Assembly (NCBI GenBank): GCA_019634835.1 | Contig: JAHCAO010000001.1 | Coordinates: 186,001 to 250,000 of the forward strand | Length of the DNA stretch: 64,000 nt | Direction: 5' to 3' | From: Gammaproteobacteria bacterium | GTDB taxonomy: Bacteria; Pseudomonadota; Gammaproteobacteria; DSM-16500 | Shown here: positions 9,170 through 18,236 of the stretch, piece by piece | Position numbering within the stretch: position 1 is the stretch's first letter | How the letters are laid out: each line of letters opens with the position of its first letter | Program-made: the position numbers and the translations under genes | Notes under the pieces: generated by a model | Seen by the model: only the letters and a program-made list of their open reading frames with translations | Told to the model about the DNA's origin: nothing | Database searches by the model: none

Positions 9170-9198
9170 AGTGCAATGCGGCATGCTTCATATATAAT
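9170..9198 (+). promoter_or_regulatory. Putative psd promoter
   Basis: A perfect TATAAT at 9193-9198 lies 25 bases before the psd start, but the -35 region is poor (AGTGCA at 9170-9175). The short T-rich leader has no strong ribosome binding site. Confidence 0.4.
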
Positions 9199-9223
9199 GC
9201 CCGTTTTTTGAGAAATCTCTCCT

Positions 9224-10078
9224 ATGATACTCAAACGGATATCTGTTTATATTCAATATGCGCTACCACATCACTTACTGACTATGATGATAGGTTGGCT
9301 AGCACAGTTGCGTATCACGTGGCTAAAAAACTGGATGATAAAACGGTTTATCAAAAAATATCGCATTGATATGTCTCTCGCTGTGATTGAAAATCCTGAG
9401 GAATATCCTGATTTTAATGCTTTCTTTATACGTCAGTTGAAGCCACATCTAAGACCAGTTGCTAATGCTAGTCATGATATTGCGTGCCCTGCTGATGGAT
9501 CAATCGCACAAATAGGTGATATTAAAAAAAACCAACTTCTGCAAGCTAAAAATTTTTATTTTGGTTTAGAGCAATTATTAGGTGGAGATAGTGACTTCAC
9601 ACAGAGGTTTTATCATGGTTCTTTTGCCACATTTTACTTAGCTCCACATAATTATCATCGTGTGCATATGCCACTATCAGGCAGTCTAGAAAAAACTATT
9701 TTTGTCCCTGGTAAGCTATTTTCCGTCAATCGCATGACCTCTGAGCTTGTTCCCAATCTTTATAGCCAGAATGAACGTCTTATTACTTTTTTTAATACCG
9801 CTGCTGGTCCGATGGCTGTGATATTAGTAGGCGCAATGATAGTAGGAAACATACAAACTATTTGGATGGACCACCCTATCAAAAGCACAAAAATTCAAAC
9901 CAGACATTTCTCAGGTAATATTCAATTAAAAACCGGTGATGAACTAGGTTATTTTAAATTAGGCTCAACGGTGATATTGTTGTTTAGTCAAAATAAGGTC
10001 AGGTGGTCACCTCTTTTCACTGTTCATTCTACTGTTCAATTTGGTCAATTATTAGGAAACATTAGAGACAGGTCATAA
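9224..10078 (+). CDS. psd: Psd, phosphatidylserine decarboxylase proenzyme
   Basis: Converts phosphatidylserine to phosphatidylethanolamine at the inner membrane. The C-terminal self-cleavage motif LGST (KLGSTVILLF) is present; cleavage before Ser makes the pyruvoyl group. The HNYHRVHMP segment carries the conserved catalytic histidine. 284 aa, typical. Monocistronic: divergent from the upstream gene and followed by a family A repeat. Confidence 0.95.
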   Translation: MILKRISVYIQYALPHHLLTMMIGWLAQLRITWLKNWMIKRFIKKYRIDMSLAVIENPEEYPDFNAFFIRQLKPHLRPVANASHDIACPADGSIAQIGDIKKNQLLQAKNFYFGLEQLLGGDSDFTQRFYHGSFATFYLAPHNYHRVHMPLSGSLEKTIFVPGKLFSVNRMTSELVPNLYSQNERLITFFNTAAGPMAVILVGAMIVGNIQTIWMDHPIKSTKIQTRHFSGNIQLKTGDELGYFKLGSTVILLFSQNKVRWSPLFTVHSTVQFGQLLGNIRDRS

Positions 10079-10176
10079 CATAAAAAACAGCTTACAAAAA
10101 ACCGATTTTTTTTGTTTCTAAATTAAGTTTCTCTTAAGAACATTCTTATAAAATCAATGAGGTGAGTTAAGAATAA

Positions 10177-10306
10177 GTAAATGTTAGGTTAATCCATTGA
10201 AAATTGAAAATGATAGATTATCCTCTGTCTGGATATCGCGGACAAGCCGCGGTACAGCGCCTCAGTGACAAAAAGTCAACGGATGGCAGATTAACCAAAT
10301 GCTTAC
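10177..10306. repeat. Family A palindromic element, short copy
   Basis: Ends GTAAATGTTAGGTTAATCC and, inverted, GGTTAATCTGCCATCC outline a 130-bp element whose core holds the family A hairpin (TATCGCGG, ACAAG, CCGCGGTA). Flanks read AAGAATAA and AAAAATAA, a possible 8-bp target duplication with one mismatch. Confidence 0.65.
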
Positions 10307-10348
10307 AAAAATAACAATTGTCATTGATAGTAATAGTAGACTATAAAT

Positions 10349-10666
10349 ATGAAAAAAATTGCTTCATTAAATATCATTATCATCACTATGCTCGCTGTAG
10401 TTGGCTATGCTGCTTATTGTTTGCTATTAAAAGATAATTTTTTAAACACCTCTATTTCATCTATTTTTGTCAAATCTAATCATCTTGAATTAAAACAACA
10501 CCTATTAGTACTCGGGTTTATTCCAATTTACATTGCTATGGTAATCTTTGGGTCAGCCATACTAGGTCTGTACTTTGGGTCAATGGTACAACGGTACTTA
10601 GTTCGATACTCGAAAAAACTCTTTTCGTACAAAAATTGCTGCTTAAGAAAAAGGCTATCTATATAG
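10349..10666 (+). CDS. Small two-TM membrane protein, 105 aa
   Basis: Unknown family. Two hydrophobic segments (about residues 6-27 and 51-76, the second GFIPIYIAMVIFGSAILGLY) are followed by a basic C-terminal tail, so the C-terminus is probably cytoplasmic. It stands alone between a repeat and the small RNA, with a weak hairpin at its stop codon. Confidence 0.6.
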   Translation: MKKIASLNIIIITMLAVVGYAAYCLLLKDNFLNTSISSIFVKSNHLELKQHLLVLGFIPIYIAMVIFGSAILGLYFGSMVQRYLVRYSKKLFSYKNCCLRKRLSI

Positions 10667-10685
10667 TAAGATAATTACTATTTTT
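10664..10685 (+). terminator. Weak hairpin plus T-run
   Basis: TAGTAA-GATAA-TTACTA followed by TTTTT, starting on the stop codon of the preceding gene. A 6-bp AT-only stem, so a weak terminator at best. Confidence 0.35.
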
Positions 10686-10832
10686 CATGTAAGATAATTG
10701 CCATGAAAATTCTGCTTGTTTTAATTAGTCTATTGTATTAATTGCAAATAATAACTCTCATATATACCCTCTCTCCATTTTAATAAAATAAAAAGATTGA
10801 GCCGTTTAAAAGCATTTTGCTAATCTAGAGAT

Positions 10833-10975
10833 TGTTCAGGGATGATTACACGGACAGACATCATGGAAAGACGTATCTACACGGATGACATCGCCATGGA
10901 AGTGGCAAAATAGGCCTGGAAGCCTGGGTAGGCAAAAAGGGGCAACTTATGGATTAAGTTGCCCCTTTTTGGTTT
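10833..10975 (+). ncRNA. RsmY/RsmZ-like CsrA-sequestering small RNA
   Basis: About 143 nt bounded by a plausible sigma-70 promoter (TTGAGC at 10797-10802, 18-bp spacer, TAATCT at 10821-10826) and a strong terminator. It carries six GGA motifs (10840, 10852, 10865, 10883, 10898, 10918) and a seventh in the terminator loop. Two lie exactly in hairpin loops: GCCA-TGGAAG-TGGC and AGGC-CTGGAA-GCCT. ACACGGATGA matches the preferred CsrA site ACANGGAUG. This is the design of RsmY/RsmZ/CsrB RNAs, which titrate CsrA under LetA/GacA control. No clear LetA/GacA box was found. A short open frame (10885-11076) across it is not credible. Confidence 0.78.
10934..10975 (+). terminator. Strong intrinsic terminator of the small RNA
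   Basis: AAAAAGGGGCAACTT pairs with AAGTTGCCCCTTTTT around the loop ATGGATT, giving a perfect 15-bp stem whose right arm ends in a T-run. The best terminator in the window; it should work in both directions. Confidence 0.9.
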
Positions 10976-11017
10976 TTAAGGCACTAAGGCCAAGCGAAAT
11001 GCTTGTAAGAACATCTA

Positions 11018-11071
11018 GGCTACTGCTTCTTTCTGTTGGTAACGCCCCACACTTGCAAGTATTTCTTTTTT
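11018..11071 (-). repeat. Duplicated 3' end of ppa (distal direct repeat of the islet)
   Basis: 54 bp nearly identical to 15337-15390, the 3' end of ppa. On the reverse strand it encodes the tail RYQQKEAVA and a TAG stop, ending with the T-run side joined to an IS-type end (CCTGATTTCTGCC from 11072). It looks like the original ppa terminus, displaced about 4.3 kb by the islet. Confidence 0.75.
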
Positions 11072-11139
11072 CCTGATTTCTGCCAAATTTGAAATGCAGC
11101 CAAAATTCTTAAAAAAAGTAACTCCTCAGGCGATCCGGA

Positions 11140-11357
11140 ATAACCGTTCACGGGGATAGTCATAAGGCCCCCAAAAACGGAAGCTCTGCGATGTCGAAGC
11201 CATGAAGGCCCGTTAAGAGGGAAGCTAGCGAAGGAATAAAGGCTGCAATTTTAACCTATCTATTGTATTTCAAAGCGGGCCGTCGTGATGACTTGAATGG
11301 TACTATCTATCAGCTTCCGTTTTTGGGGGCCTTATGACTATCCCCGTGAACGGTTAT
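11140..11357. mobile_element. Family C palindromic MITE-like element, copy 1
   Basis: 218 bp with long inverted ends (ATAACCGTTCACGGGGATAG and complement) and the family C core (GATGTCGAAGCCATGAAGG). The flanks add TCCGGA on both sides, itself a palindrome, so it may be a 6-bp target duplication or an arm extension. No coding capacity. It lies close to the left islet end. Confidence 0.8.
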
Positions 11358-11394
11358 TCCGGATGTTAAGAGCTTACCTAAATAACAACCAAAG

Positions 11395-11952
11395 TTAACA
11401 AAAAGGTCTCATACTAGAGCAGAAAGGAGGGTGTATCTCGAATATGTCACATTCGAATGTTTCTGCATCATTATCAGATAAGTTGCTATTTTGTGATTCT
11501 CCAGCCTGCAATTTTTTTAAATCTGCGAGTTTGTGATTTAGATAAAAGCGCATTTCGTTTTTAATTAAATCATTCAAGTTGTGGATGGAAATGTCAACAG
11601 CTGAACTCATTAAACTAACTATGCTAAGTAAGCTTTTCATTAAAAGGTCATTTCTTATTAATTTACCGTGCAATAGAAAGTATAACACTCGGAATATAGA
11701 CTTGATTTCATCATTTGAACCGTTCTCGCCATAACGTTTACTTAAATATTGATTATACTCTGCTTCCTCCATGTATTTTGAATCTCTGAAGTGTTGTATT
11801 AGAGCATCTAAGCTTTCTACAGTGAGCAAGCGTTCTAGGTTAGGAGTAACATAAATTGCAAAATACTCTTGTATCGTATCACGTAATGTTTCCAAGAGTA
11901 TTTTGTTTTTTCGTCTTTCGGAGGCAGAAAAAAAAGTTAATCTACTTTGCAT
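11395..11952 (-). CDS. Hypothetical islet protein, 185 aa
   Basis: No family recognised. Soluble and helix-rich, with no signal peptide. The ATG at 11952 (MQSRLTFF) follows an AAAGG and is preferred to a TTG at 11973. It ends in FEIHPPFCSSMRPFC with two cysteines near the C-terminus. It lies 67 bp downstream of the GH13 gene on the same strand, inside the ppa islet, so it may be co-transcribed with that gene. Confidence 0.6.
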   Translation of the reverse strand: MQSRLTFFSASERRKNKILLETLRDTIQEYFAIYVTPNLERLLTVESLDALIQHFRDSKYMEEAEYNQYLSKRYGENGSNDEIKSIFRVLYFLLHGKLIRNDLLMKSLLSIVSLMSSAVDISIHNLNDLIKNEMRFYLNHKLADLKKLQAGESQNSNLSDNDAETFECDIFEIHPPFCSSMRPFC

Positions 11953-12019
11953 CGTATAGCCTTTTATAAGCAACTATCCCACATTTTCATGCCTGATTAC
12001 CCGAAAGACAAGTAAAAAT

Positions 12020-14488
12020 TTAACTAGTTAGTGTTTTGCCGCTTGATGGTGTTTCCACATTTGTTGTTTGTTGTGGCTCCGCAGACTTATTGACGGCAGC
12101 TAATCCAGGTTGTTTGGGTTCTGCAAGTTTGTCTCCAAATAGACCAAGTTGCGTACTACTAGCAGGGCTGGACACAGCGGGTTGCGAGGAAACTTTTTGC
12201 TCTTGCTCAGACTTGGTGATGACAACCAATGGCTTATCTCTTCGTCCTTCAAAACTTTCAAAGTCTAGTTGTCGTGTAGTTTTAATATGACCACCAATAA
12301 CAATTTTGTTTGCGTATTGGTTTAGGTCCAAAGTGATAGAAGGGCCAAGAAATAGATTAGTTTGATGTCCTTCTGAACAACCAACAACGCGAGTGTAGCA
12401 ATGGTCAAATGCTGGGCCTGCTATTTTTTTCCACGCTGGAGCATAATTATCTGGTGCAAGAGATTTATCAGTTTGAGTGAAAGGCGCTGCTAATATATTA
12501 GTGGTCTGACAAACATTTTGTTGCGGGTATATTCTTGATTGCAACCATAACGCAATTTTTTCTAAATCGATATCGTTTACGGAGATGGTTTTGGTTGGAT
12601 CTAGGTTTAGAATGATGACATCCGTTGAGTCCTGATTGCAACGTATAACGATGTGACAATCTATTGTCGAGAACGTGTGATAATCTGCGCATTTGAAAGT
12701 AGTGAGCTTAGCATACAATTGATTAATTGATTTTACAAACTCAACAGTTCCAAGTTGCGAGCTAAGTGCGAGACTAGATTGTTTTAGCTCGTCTGTAGTT
12801 GGATGTGTCGTGTAAAGGCAATCTTCAGGATAGTTTCTGAGGTACTCAATAATAACTGGCAACCAAATACGCAATGAATTATCGAGTTTAATTTCCTCAG
12901 GGCTTTTATCATTATCCGTATTATCTTTACCTGCTTGTTTGCCTTTTTTCTTTTTATTGCCTTGCTTGTTTTTTTTCTTATCGTCAGGATTTGGCAATGC
13001 GCAGTATTTATTGAAATTTGTGAGATTATCGTATTTTTTACAAGTGCCAATTTTGGTAATAATTTTTCTGGTCAATTCGAGATTTTGTTTTAAATCATCA
13101 ACTGTTAACAGCAGTAAAGGTAATGGTTTACCACTAACGTTAGAAAAAATACGCTGCGTCTCAAAAGGTGAAGTGAGCTCAGAAAAGAGGAAAAAATATC
13201 CTGATATAGATGGCATAGTGAGATTTGAAATGCGCTCAAACAAGGCAAATCTAAATCGGTTAAATAAAGCTCTATACTCTGGATGTTCATGTTCTTGGGT
13301 CAGTAATTTTCTTGCTATCTCATTCGCGTAAGGCAATAAATAACGTATGCATTTTTGGTTTTCATACTCCAAACTTGCGGGTGATACTGTACCTTCTGCA
13401 ATTTTTTTGAGTTCTTCAATCAGGACATCTCGTTTAAGTACGTCATTTTTAGACGGGCCGGAGCATATAGTGCTGATTTTTTCTATAAAATCCTTATCCT
13501 CTATGAGTCGTTGTGCAGCCATTGAAAGAATAATATTCCAACCAACTGAATAATGATCATGATTACCAGTGAAGCTAATACCATTTCCATTTGCCAGCTG
13601 AAGTTTTACTCTATCACCCATCATACTTGGATGTGGCAGGGCACCAAAAACATCAGGTTTTTGATAATATAAATTGCTTGTAACAAAGTCAGAAAATATC
13701 CCCTGCGTGACAGCATCACCAGCTAAATTGGCGATATTCATTACTTGTGCTCTATCAAATAAGCATTCTTCAAAAATGATCGCATTAGGATATTGTTGGC
13801 GTATGTATTGATAAAGCTCTTTTCGAATGGGGGGTGTAATATGAGAAGCGGCGTCGATTCGTAATCCAGAAAAACCATAACCCGTAGTTGGATGCAAATA
13901 TAAGTCAATGGCCTTTTTTAAGTGCTGAATTACTTTTTCAGCATTTTTTGTCGGCTTACCTGCTTTAAATTCAAAATCATACTCAATGATATCATTTACT
14001 ATTTTTGACACCGGTAATTTTCCGTTTCTGGCATCTTTTGATTCCTTGTTAATATGCTTCCAAACAAAATCAACTAGAATATTAACACCATTGATGCGCG
14101 CTTTATGCACGATTTCTCTAACCTTACCCATAGGAAAATCAGGTCTAATTTCCAACAAACTGTCCGGTGCATATAAACTATTAAAGAGAATAGCTGGCAA
14201 CCCGGTATCAAGATCAGTACGATAACAAGCCGTGCGATTTTTCACCGCAGTAATAGGATTGATCCAGATATGAGTAAAGCTAGCTTCTTTAGCAGCCATA
14301 ATCTGTTCTTGAAATTTTTGCAGAGCCAGAGGATCAGACTGATGTGGTGGAAGAATATTTACGCAAACAAAAGGTGCAGTGGAGCTAGGCAGTGCACCAG
14401 ATAATGTATCTGCGGTAGTGTTCAAATGCGATTGCAAGATTTGTGTTATAGACGTAGTTGTAACTGTGCCATTCGAACGTGCATCCAT
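12020..14488 (-). CDS. Large GH13 alpha-amylase-like protein, cytoplasmic type
   Basis: 822 aa. The TIM-barrel signatures of GH13 are visible in order: DFVWKH (D140, H145), GLRIDAASH (R210, nucleophile D212), IIFEECL (acid E240 or E241) and FTGNHDHY (H310, D311). All catalytic positions are kept, so an active alpha-glucan hydrolase or transglycosylase is likely. There is no signal peptide, so it acts in the cytoplasm or is exported by another route. A lysine-rich linker near residues 490-520 (KKKNKQGNKKKKGKQ) and a Ser/Pro/Gln-rich tail are unusual for a bacterial glycogen enzyme. A secreted effector acting on host glycogen is possible but unproven. Confidence 0.82.
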   Translation of the reverse strand: MDARSNGTVTTTSITQILQSHLNTTADTLSGALPSSTAPFVCVNILPPHQSDPLALQKFQEQIMAAKEASFTHIWINPITAVKNRTACYRTDLDTGLPAILFNSLYAPDSLLEIRPDFPMGKVREIVHKARINGVNILVDFVWKHINKESKDARNGKLPVSKIVNDIIEYDFEFKAGKPTKNAEKVIQHLKKAIDLYLHPTTGYGFSGLRIDAASHITPPIRKELYQYIRQQYPNAIIFEECLFDRAQVMNIANLAGDAVTQGIFSDFVTSNLYYQKPDVFGALPHPSMMGDRVKLQLANGNGISFTGNHDHYSVGWNIILSMAAQRLIEDKDFIEKISTICSGPSKNDVLKRDVLIEELKKIAEGTVSPASLEYENQKCIRYLLPYANEIARKLLTQEHEHPEYRALFNRFRFALFERISNLTMPSISGYFFLFSELTSPFETQRIFSNVSGKPLPLLLLTVDDLKQNLELTRKIITKIGTCKKYDNLTNFNKYCALPNPDDKKKNKQGNKKKKGKQAGKDNTDNDKSPEEIKLDNSLRIWLPVIIEYLRNYPEDCLYTTHPTTDELKQSSLALSSQLGTVEFVKSINQLYAKLTTFKCADYHTFSTIDCHIVIRCNQDSTDVIILNLDPTKTISVNDIDLEKIALWLQSRIYPQQNVCQTTNILAAPFTQTDKSLAPDNYAPAWKKIAGPAFDHCYTRVVGCSEGHQTNLFLGPSITLDLNQYANKIVIGGHIKTTRQLDFESFEGRRDKPLVVITKSEQEQKVSSQPAVSSPASSTQLGLFGDKLAEPKQPGLAAVNKSAEPQQTTNVETPSSGKTLTS

Positions 14489-14628
14489 AAAAGCTTGGCC
14501 TCGTTAAGTGTTGTCGTGCAATGTAATATTAATTATGCGAGTGATTGTACACACAAAATTGCTAAAGAGATATTAAGAAAAGATTAAACATATCTATTAT
14601 TTCATTAAGGTGGATTTGGTAAGCTATT

Positions 14629-15335
14629 CCTGACTTCTGCCAAATTTGTTAAGAAATTACCGGATGGAAAATCTGGTTTTGTATTAGATATAGAATTCAA
14701 GAAAAAAACTGAAAAATTGCTTGGCACCCAAGGATATTGCACCAACATTTCCAAAAATGAGATATCAAACGAACAAATCATTGCTTACTATCACGATCTT
14801 TGGCGAATTGAGCAAGCATTTCGAATATCAAAAACCGGTCTTAAAACACGGCCAGTTTTTCACTACGAACACGATGTCATTAAAGCACATGTATTGCTAT
14901 GTTTTATGGTGTTAATAATGAGCAAGTTTTTAGAAATAAAAACAGGGCGTAACCATTCACGGGGATAGTCATAGGGCCCCAAAAAACGGAAGTTGATAGA
15001 TAGCACCATTCAAGTTATCACGACGGCCCGCTTTGAAATACAATAGATAGGTTAAAATTGCAGCCTTTATTTCTTCGCTAGCTTCCATCTTAACGGGCCT
15101 TCATGGCTCCGACATCGCAGAGCTTCCGTTTTTTGGGGCCCTATGACTATCCCCGTGAATGGTTACAACAGGGCTCTCACTACAACGTATACGGGATATT
15201 CTCTGGAATGTACATGAAGCGCACATCGAAGACACGCTCACTAGAAAACGAATCACATTACAATCAGACTTAACGGAATATCACGAGAGTGGATTGGCGA
15301 ACATCATCAAACCGCATTAATTGGCAGAAGTCAGG
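14629..15335 (+). pseudogene. IS4-superfamily transposase remnant, interrupted by a MITE
   Basis: From 14643 the frame reads AKFVKKLPDGKSGFVLDIEF, then the conserved YHDLWRIEQAFRISK (the E-x6-K part of the IS4 DDE region) and FHYEHDVIKAHVLLCF. A family C element interrupts it at 14949-15166; skipping the element plus one 8-bp duplication restores EIKTGLSLQRIRDIL and a frame running to IIKPH and a stop at about 15320. Only the C-terminal third survives, so the 5' part with the first catalytic residues is lost. Ends CCTGACTTCTGCC and its inverse mark the IS termini. Confidence 0.85.
14949..15166. mobile_element. Family C palindromic MITE-like element, copy 2, with 8-bp TSD
   Basis: 218 bp, ends GTAACCATTCACGGGGATAG and its complement. 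Perfect 8-bp direct repeats AACAGGGC flank it at 14941-14948 and 15167-15174. It interrupts a transposase reading frame that becomes continuous when the element and one repeat are removed: direct evidence for transposition. Core orientation is opposite to copy 1. Confidence 0.93.
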
Positions 15336-15876
15336 AGGCTGCTACTTCTTTCTGCTGGTAACGCTCCACACTTGCAAGTATTTCTTTTTTTGCTGACTCA
15401 ACATCTTCCCAACCATCGACTTTAACCCACTTGCCTGGTTCTAAGTCTTTATAATGTGTAAAAAAATGCTCAATAGAATCAATCAATTCTTTTCCCACAT
15501 CCAGCGGCTTATTCACATGTTGATAACGTGTGGTCAGCTTATTGACCGGCACAGCAAGGATTTTTGCGTCCTTTCCAGACTCATCAGTCATACGCAACAT
15601 CCCAATGGGACGGCAATGGATCACTGAACCTGGCATCAAGGCAAAAGGGGTTACAACCAACACATCAACTGGATCACCATCTTCAGATAAAGTATGTGGA
15701 ACAAAGCCATATTCGCAGGGATAAAACATAGAAGCCCCTAGGAAACGGTCTACCATCACCATTCCGCTAGCTTTATCTACCTCATACTTGATTGGACTAC
15801 TGTGTGATGAAATTTCAATAACAACATTAATATCATCCGGAATTTGTTTTCCGGCTTGGAGATTTTCTAATCCCAT
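15331..15876 (-). CDS. ppa: Ppa, inorganic pyrophosphatase (family I)
   Basis: Hydrolyses pyrophosphate, pulling biosynthetic reactions forward. Conserved motifs include [19 protein letters not shown] and the metal-binding DGDPVDVLV. 181 aa. The TGA stop lies inside the IS-like end of the islet (TCAGG), and the last residues (EVAAS) differ from the displaced original tail (EAVA), so the C-terminus was rebuilt by the insertion without harming the enzyme core. Confidence 0.95.
   Translation of the reverse strand: MGLENLQAGKQIPDDINVVIEISSHSSPIKYEVDKASGMVMVDRFLGASMFYPCEYGFVPHTLSEDGDPVDVLVVTPFALMPGSVIHCRPIGMLRMTDESGKDAKILAVPVNKLTTRYQHVNKPLDVGKELIDSIEHFFTHYKDLEPGKWVKVDGWEDVESAKKEILASVERYQQKEVAAS
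15337..15390 (-). repeat. ppa-proximal copy of the 54-bp direct repeat
   Basis: The coding end of ppa, matched by 11018-11071 with only a few mismatches and one short length difference. Together the two copies bracket the islet. Confidence 0.75.
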
Positions 15877-16009
15877 AAGACCCTCTCATATCATTCGTTT
15901 ATATGATGTGCCTAGTGTACTTTCCGCTAGCTATTTTGCAAGTCGCCGCCCAATCTTTTACACTAACCACCATTGAATGCAACGAACAACATGCACTTGA
16001 GGAGAGACG

Positions 16010-16354
16010 ATGAAGGATTGCTTATTCTGTAACATTGCTAGCGGAGTGATTCCTGCCAAAATAGTGTATCATGATGATCTTGTGGTTGCGTTTGATGATA
16101 TCAATCCTCAAGCAACACACCACAAAATCATCATTCCACGTAAACATATTGCAACCATAAACCATATACAAACAGAGGACAATCAACTAATCGGGCACTT
16201 GGTATCCATCGCCGCTCAGCTAGCAAAAGAACTCCACATTGCAGAACAAGGTTACCGTTTGGTAATGAATTGCAATGCAGGTGGAGGGCAAACTGTGTTT
16301 CATATTCACCTACATCTGCTTGGTGGAAGACAAATGACATGGCCGCCAGGATAA
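16010..16354 (+). CDS. hinT: HinT-like HIT family nucleotide hydrolase
   Basis: Purine nucleoside phosphoramidase of the histidine-triad family. The triad VFHIHLHLL (H98, H100, H102) and the N-terminal CLFCNIASG zinc-type motif are present. 114 aa, normal. Divergent from ppa; folE follows on the same strand after about 80 bp. Confidence 0.93.
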   Translation: MKDCLFCNIASGVIPAKIVYHDDLVVAFDDINPQATHHKIIIPRKHIATINHIQTEDNQLIGHLVSIAAQLAKELHIAEQGYRLVMNCNAGGGQTVFHIHLHLLGGRQMTWPPG

Positions 16355-16436
16355 GAATTGCCATGAAACGATAAAATAACGATGGGTGCATGTGCGCCCA
16401 ACAACGATACTACAACACCCTAGAAGAGTAACAACC

Positions 16437-16979
16437 ATGCAAGAATATTTTAAAAAAATTATAGAAAAAATCGGCGAAGATCCCCATCGTGAAGGATTGC
16501 GTCATACACCCAAACGCGCAGCGAAAGCGATGGAATTTTTAACTCAAGGCTATCATCAAACAGTAGAGCAAATTGTAAATGGAGCTCTTTTCCAATCAGA
16601 CAATGATGAAATGGTCATCGTAAAAAATATTGAACTCTACTCATTATGCGAACACCATTTACTCCCTTTTATAGGAAAATGCCACGTTGCTTATCTTCCT
16701 AATGGAAAAATCATTGGCCTATCTAAAATTGCTCGCATTGTTGACATGCACGCAAGACGTTTACAAGTACAAGAAAACCTGACTAAAGATATCGCTAATA
16801 CTGTTTTTAACATTACAAACGCAAGAGGCGTTGGTGTCATCATCGAAGCACAACATTTATGCATGATGATGCGCGGCATAGAAAAACAAAATTCTGTTAT
16901 GTCCACATCCATGATGTTAGGCATATTTCGCGAAGATTCTCGAACCCGAGCAGAATTTTTAAGCTTAGTGAAAGAATAA
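16437..16979 (+). CDS. folE: FolE, GTP cyclohydrolase I
   Basis: First step of tetrahydrofolate/pterin synthesis: GTP to 7,8-dihydroneopterin triphosphate. Zinc ligands are visible in [10 protein letters not shown] and HLCMMMRG. The ATG at 16437 (MQEYFKKII) gives 180 aa and has AGAAGAG upstream; the open frame back to 16386 adds an unlikely extension. Probably co-transcribed with hinT. Confidence 0.95.
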   Translation: MQEYFKKIIEKIGEDPHREGLRHTPKRAAKAMEFLTQGYHQTVEQIVNGALFQSDNDEMVIVKNIELYSLCEHHLLPFIGKCHVAYLPNGKIIGLSKIARIVDMHARRLQVQENLTKDIANTVFNITNARGVGVIIEAQHLCMMMRGIEKQNSVMSTSMMLGIFREDSRTRAEFLSLVKE

Positions 16980-17018
16980 AGCCAACAGACTTAAGCCTTA
17001 GTTAACCTCATCACTGAG

Positions 17019-18236
17019 TCAGATAAAAGCTGTCCCATATTCAAGCTTAGCAAGCCCTAAATGTTTAGCAAGACTCTGGCCAATATCAGCAAATGTTTCT
17101 CGTCTACCTATCAACCCTGGTGTGACAGCCGGACCAAACACTATCACAGGAACATACTCACGAGTATGATCTGAACCTTTCCAAGTGGGATCGCAACCAT
17201 GATCTGCTGTGATCACGGCAATATCACCCAGCTGTAATTGCTTTTCAAACAACGGCAACCAAGTATCAAAATCTTCCAGCGCTTTTGCATACCCTATGAC
17301 ATCACGGCGATGACCATAGAGCATGTCAAAATCTACTAAATTCACAAATGTAATACTTTTATCCGGCGCCTTTGCAGCCTCTTGCACAAAAACATCGAAT
17401 AATGCCTGATTTCCATTGGCCTTGACTTCCTTAGTAATGCCTTGATGAGCATAAATATCTGCGACTTTCCCAATAGCAATCACTTCACCACCTGCCTCTA
17501 CCAAGCGATCAAGTAAAGTGGGTGCAGGAGGCGGGGTGGCATAATCATGCCGGTTTCCTGTTCGATAATACTTTCCTGGCGTCCCTGAAAACGGGCGAGC
17601 AATGACACGCCCAATATTGTACGGATCAACCAATTGGCGGGCAATTTCGCAAAGTTGATATAGCCGCTCTAAACCAAAGGATTCTTCATGTGCTGCAATT
17701 TGAAAAACACTGTCCGCTGACGTATACACAATCGGCTTGCCAGTCTTTTGATGCTCTTCACCCAGCTCATCGATAATCACTGTTCCTGATGCATGCTTAT
17801 TACCTAATACACCTGGCAACTCGGCTTTCTGGACTAATGTTTCGATCAACTCACTAGGAAAACTAGGATGATGTAGCGAGAAATAACCCCATTCAAATAA
17901 GACGGGTACACCCGCCATTTCCCAATGTCCACTTTGGGTATCTTTTCCTAAACTCATCTCTGCTGCACATCCATATGCAGCTTGAATAGGTACATTAGTC
18001 TCTAGTCCTGCAACAGGCCCGCCGCTACTACAAATAGCAGCGCCATTCAAACCAAGACGGGTTAAATTAGGAAGGTGCAGCGGCCCTGATCGCACACCAG
18101 CCTTATCCGCCTTACCTTGCATGCAATACTCAGCAATGTGGCGAAAAGTATCTGCGCCTGCATCACCGTAGTTGTCTGCATCTGCGGTCGCACCAAGACC
18201 AAATGAGTCCAACATGATAATAAATGCACGCGTCAT
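17019..18236 (-). CDS. deoB: DeoB, phosphopentomutase
   Basis: Interconverts (deoxy)ribose-1-phosphate and (deoxy)ribose-5-phosphate. Alkaline-phosphatase-superfamily metalloenzyme: [14 protein letters not shown] at the N-terminus, KDTQSGHWE around the phospho-acceptor and ITADHGCDP at the C-terminal metal site. The start at 18236 gives 405 aa and overlaps the MFS stop by 1 bp (TAATG). Works with punA, deoC and probably the MFS transporter. Confidence 0.94.
   Translation of the reverse strand: MTRAFIIMLDSFGLGATADADNYGDAGADTFRHIAEYCMQGKADKAGVRSGPLHLPNLTRLGLNGAAICSSGGPVAGLETNVPIQAAYGCAAEMSLGKDTQSGHWEMAGVPVLFEWGYFSLHHPSFPSELIETLVQKAELPGVLGNKHASGTVIIDELGEEHQKTGKPIVYTSADSVFQIAAHEESFGLERLYQLCEIARQLVDPYNIGRVIARPFSGTPGKYYRTGNRHDYATPPPAPTLLDRLVEAGGEVIAIGKVADIYAHQGITKEVKANGNQALFDVFVQEAAKAPDKSITFVNLVDFDMLYGHRRDVIGYAKALEDFDTWLPLFEKQLQLGDIAVITADHGCDPTWKGSDHTREYVPVIVFGPAVTPGLIGRRETFADIGQSLAKHLGLAKLEYGTAFI

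Larger units (their letters stand above)
11072..15335. mobile_element. 4.26-kb islet bounded by IS-like ends
   Basis: Begins CCTGATTTCTGCC (11072) and ends GGCAGAAGTCAGG (15335), an imperfect inverted repeat identical in type to the transposase-remnant end at 14629. Flanked by 54-bp direct repeats of the ppa 3' end. Cargo: an unknown 185-aa gene, a GH13 protein and a transposase remnant. It may be an IS-driven composite insertion or an integrated element targeting the ppa 3' end; the transposase is now broken. Confidence 0.6.

Noticed and set aside
10885..11076. 63-codon open frame on the + strand across the small RNA and terminator
   Set aside because: It runs through the perfect terminator stem and the duplicated ppa tail; the product has no plausible protein features.
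12939..13331. 130-codon + strand frame inside the GH13 gene
   Set aside because: Antisense shadow of the lysine-rich coding segment; composition is Phe/Leu-rich as expected from reading AAA/AAG codons backwards.
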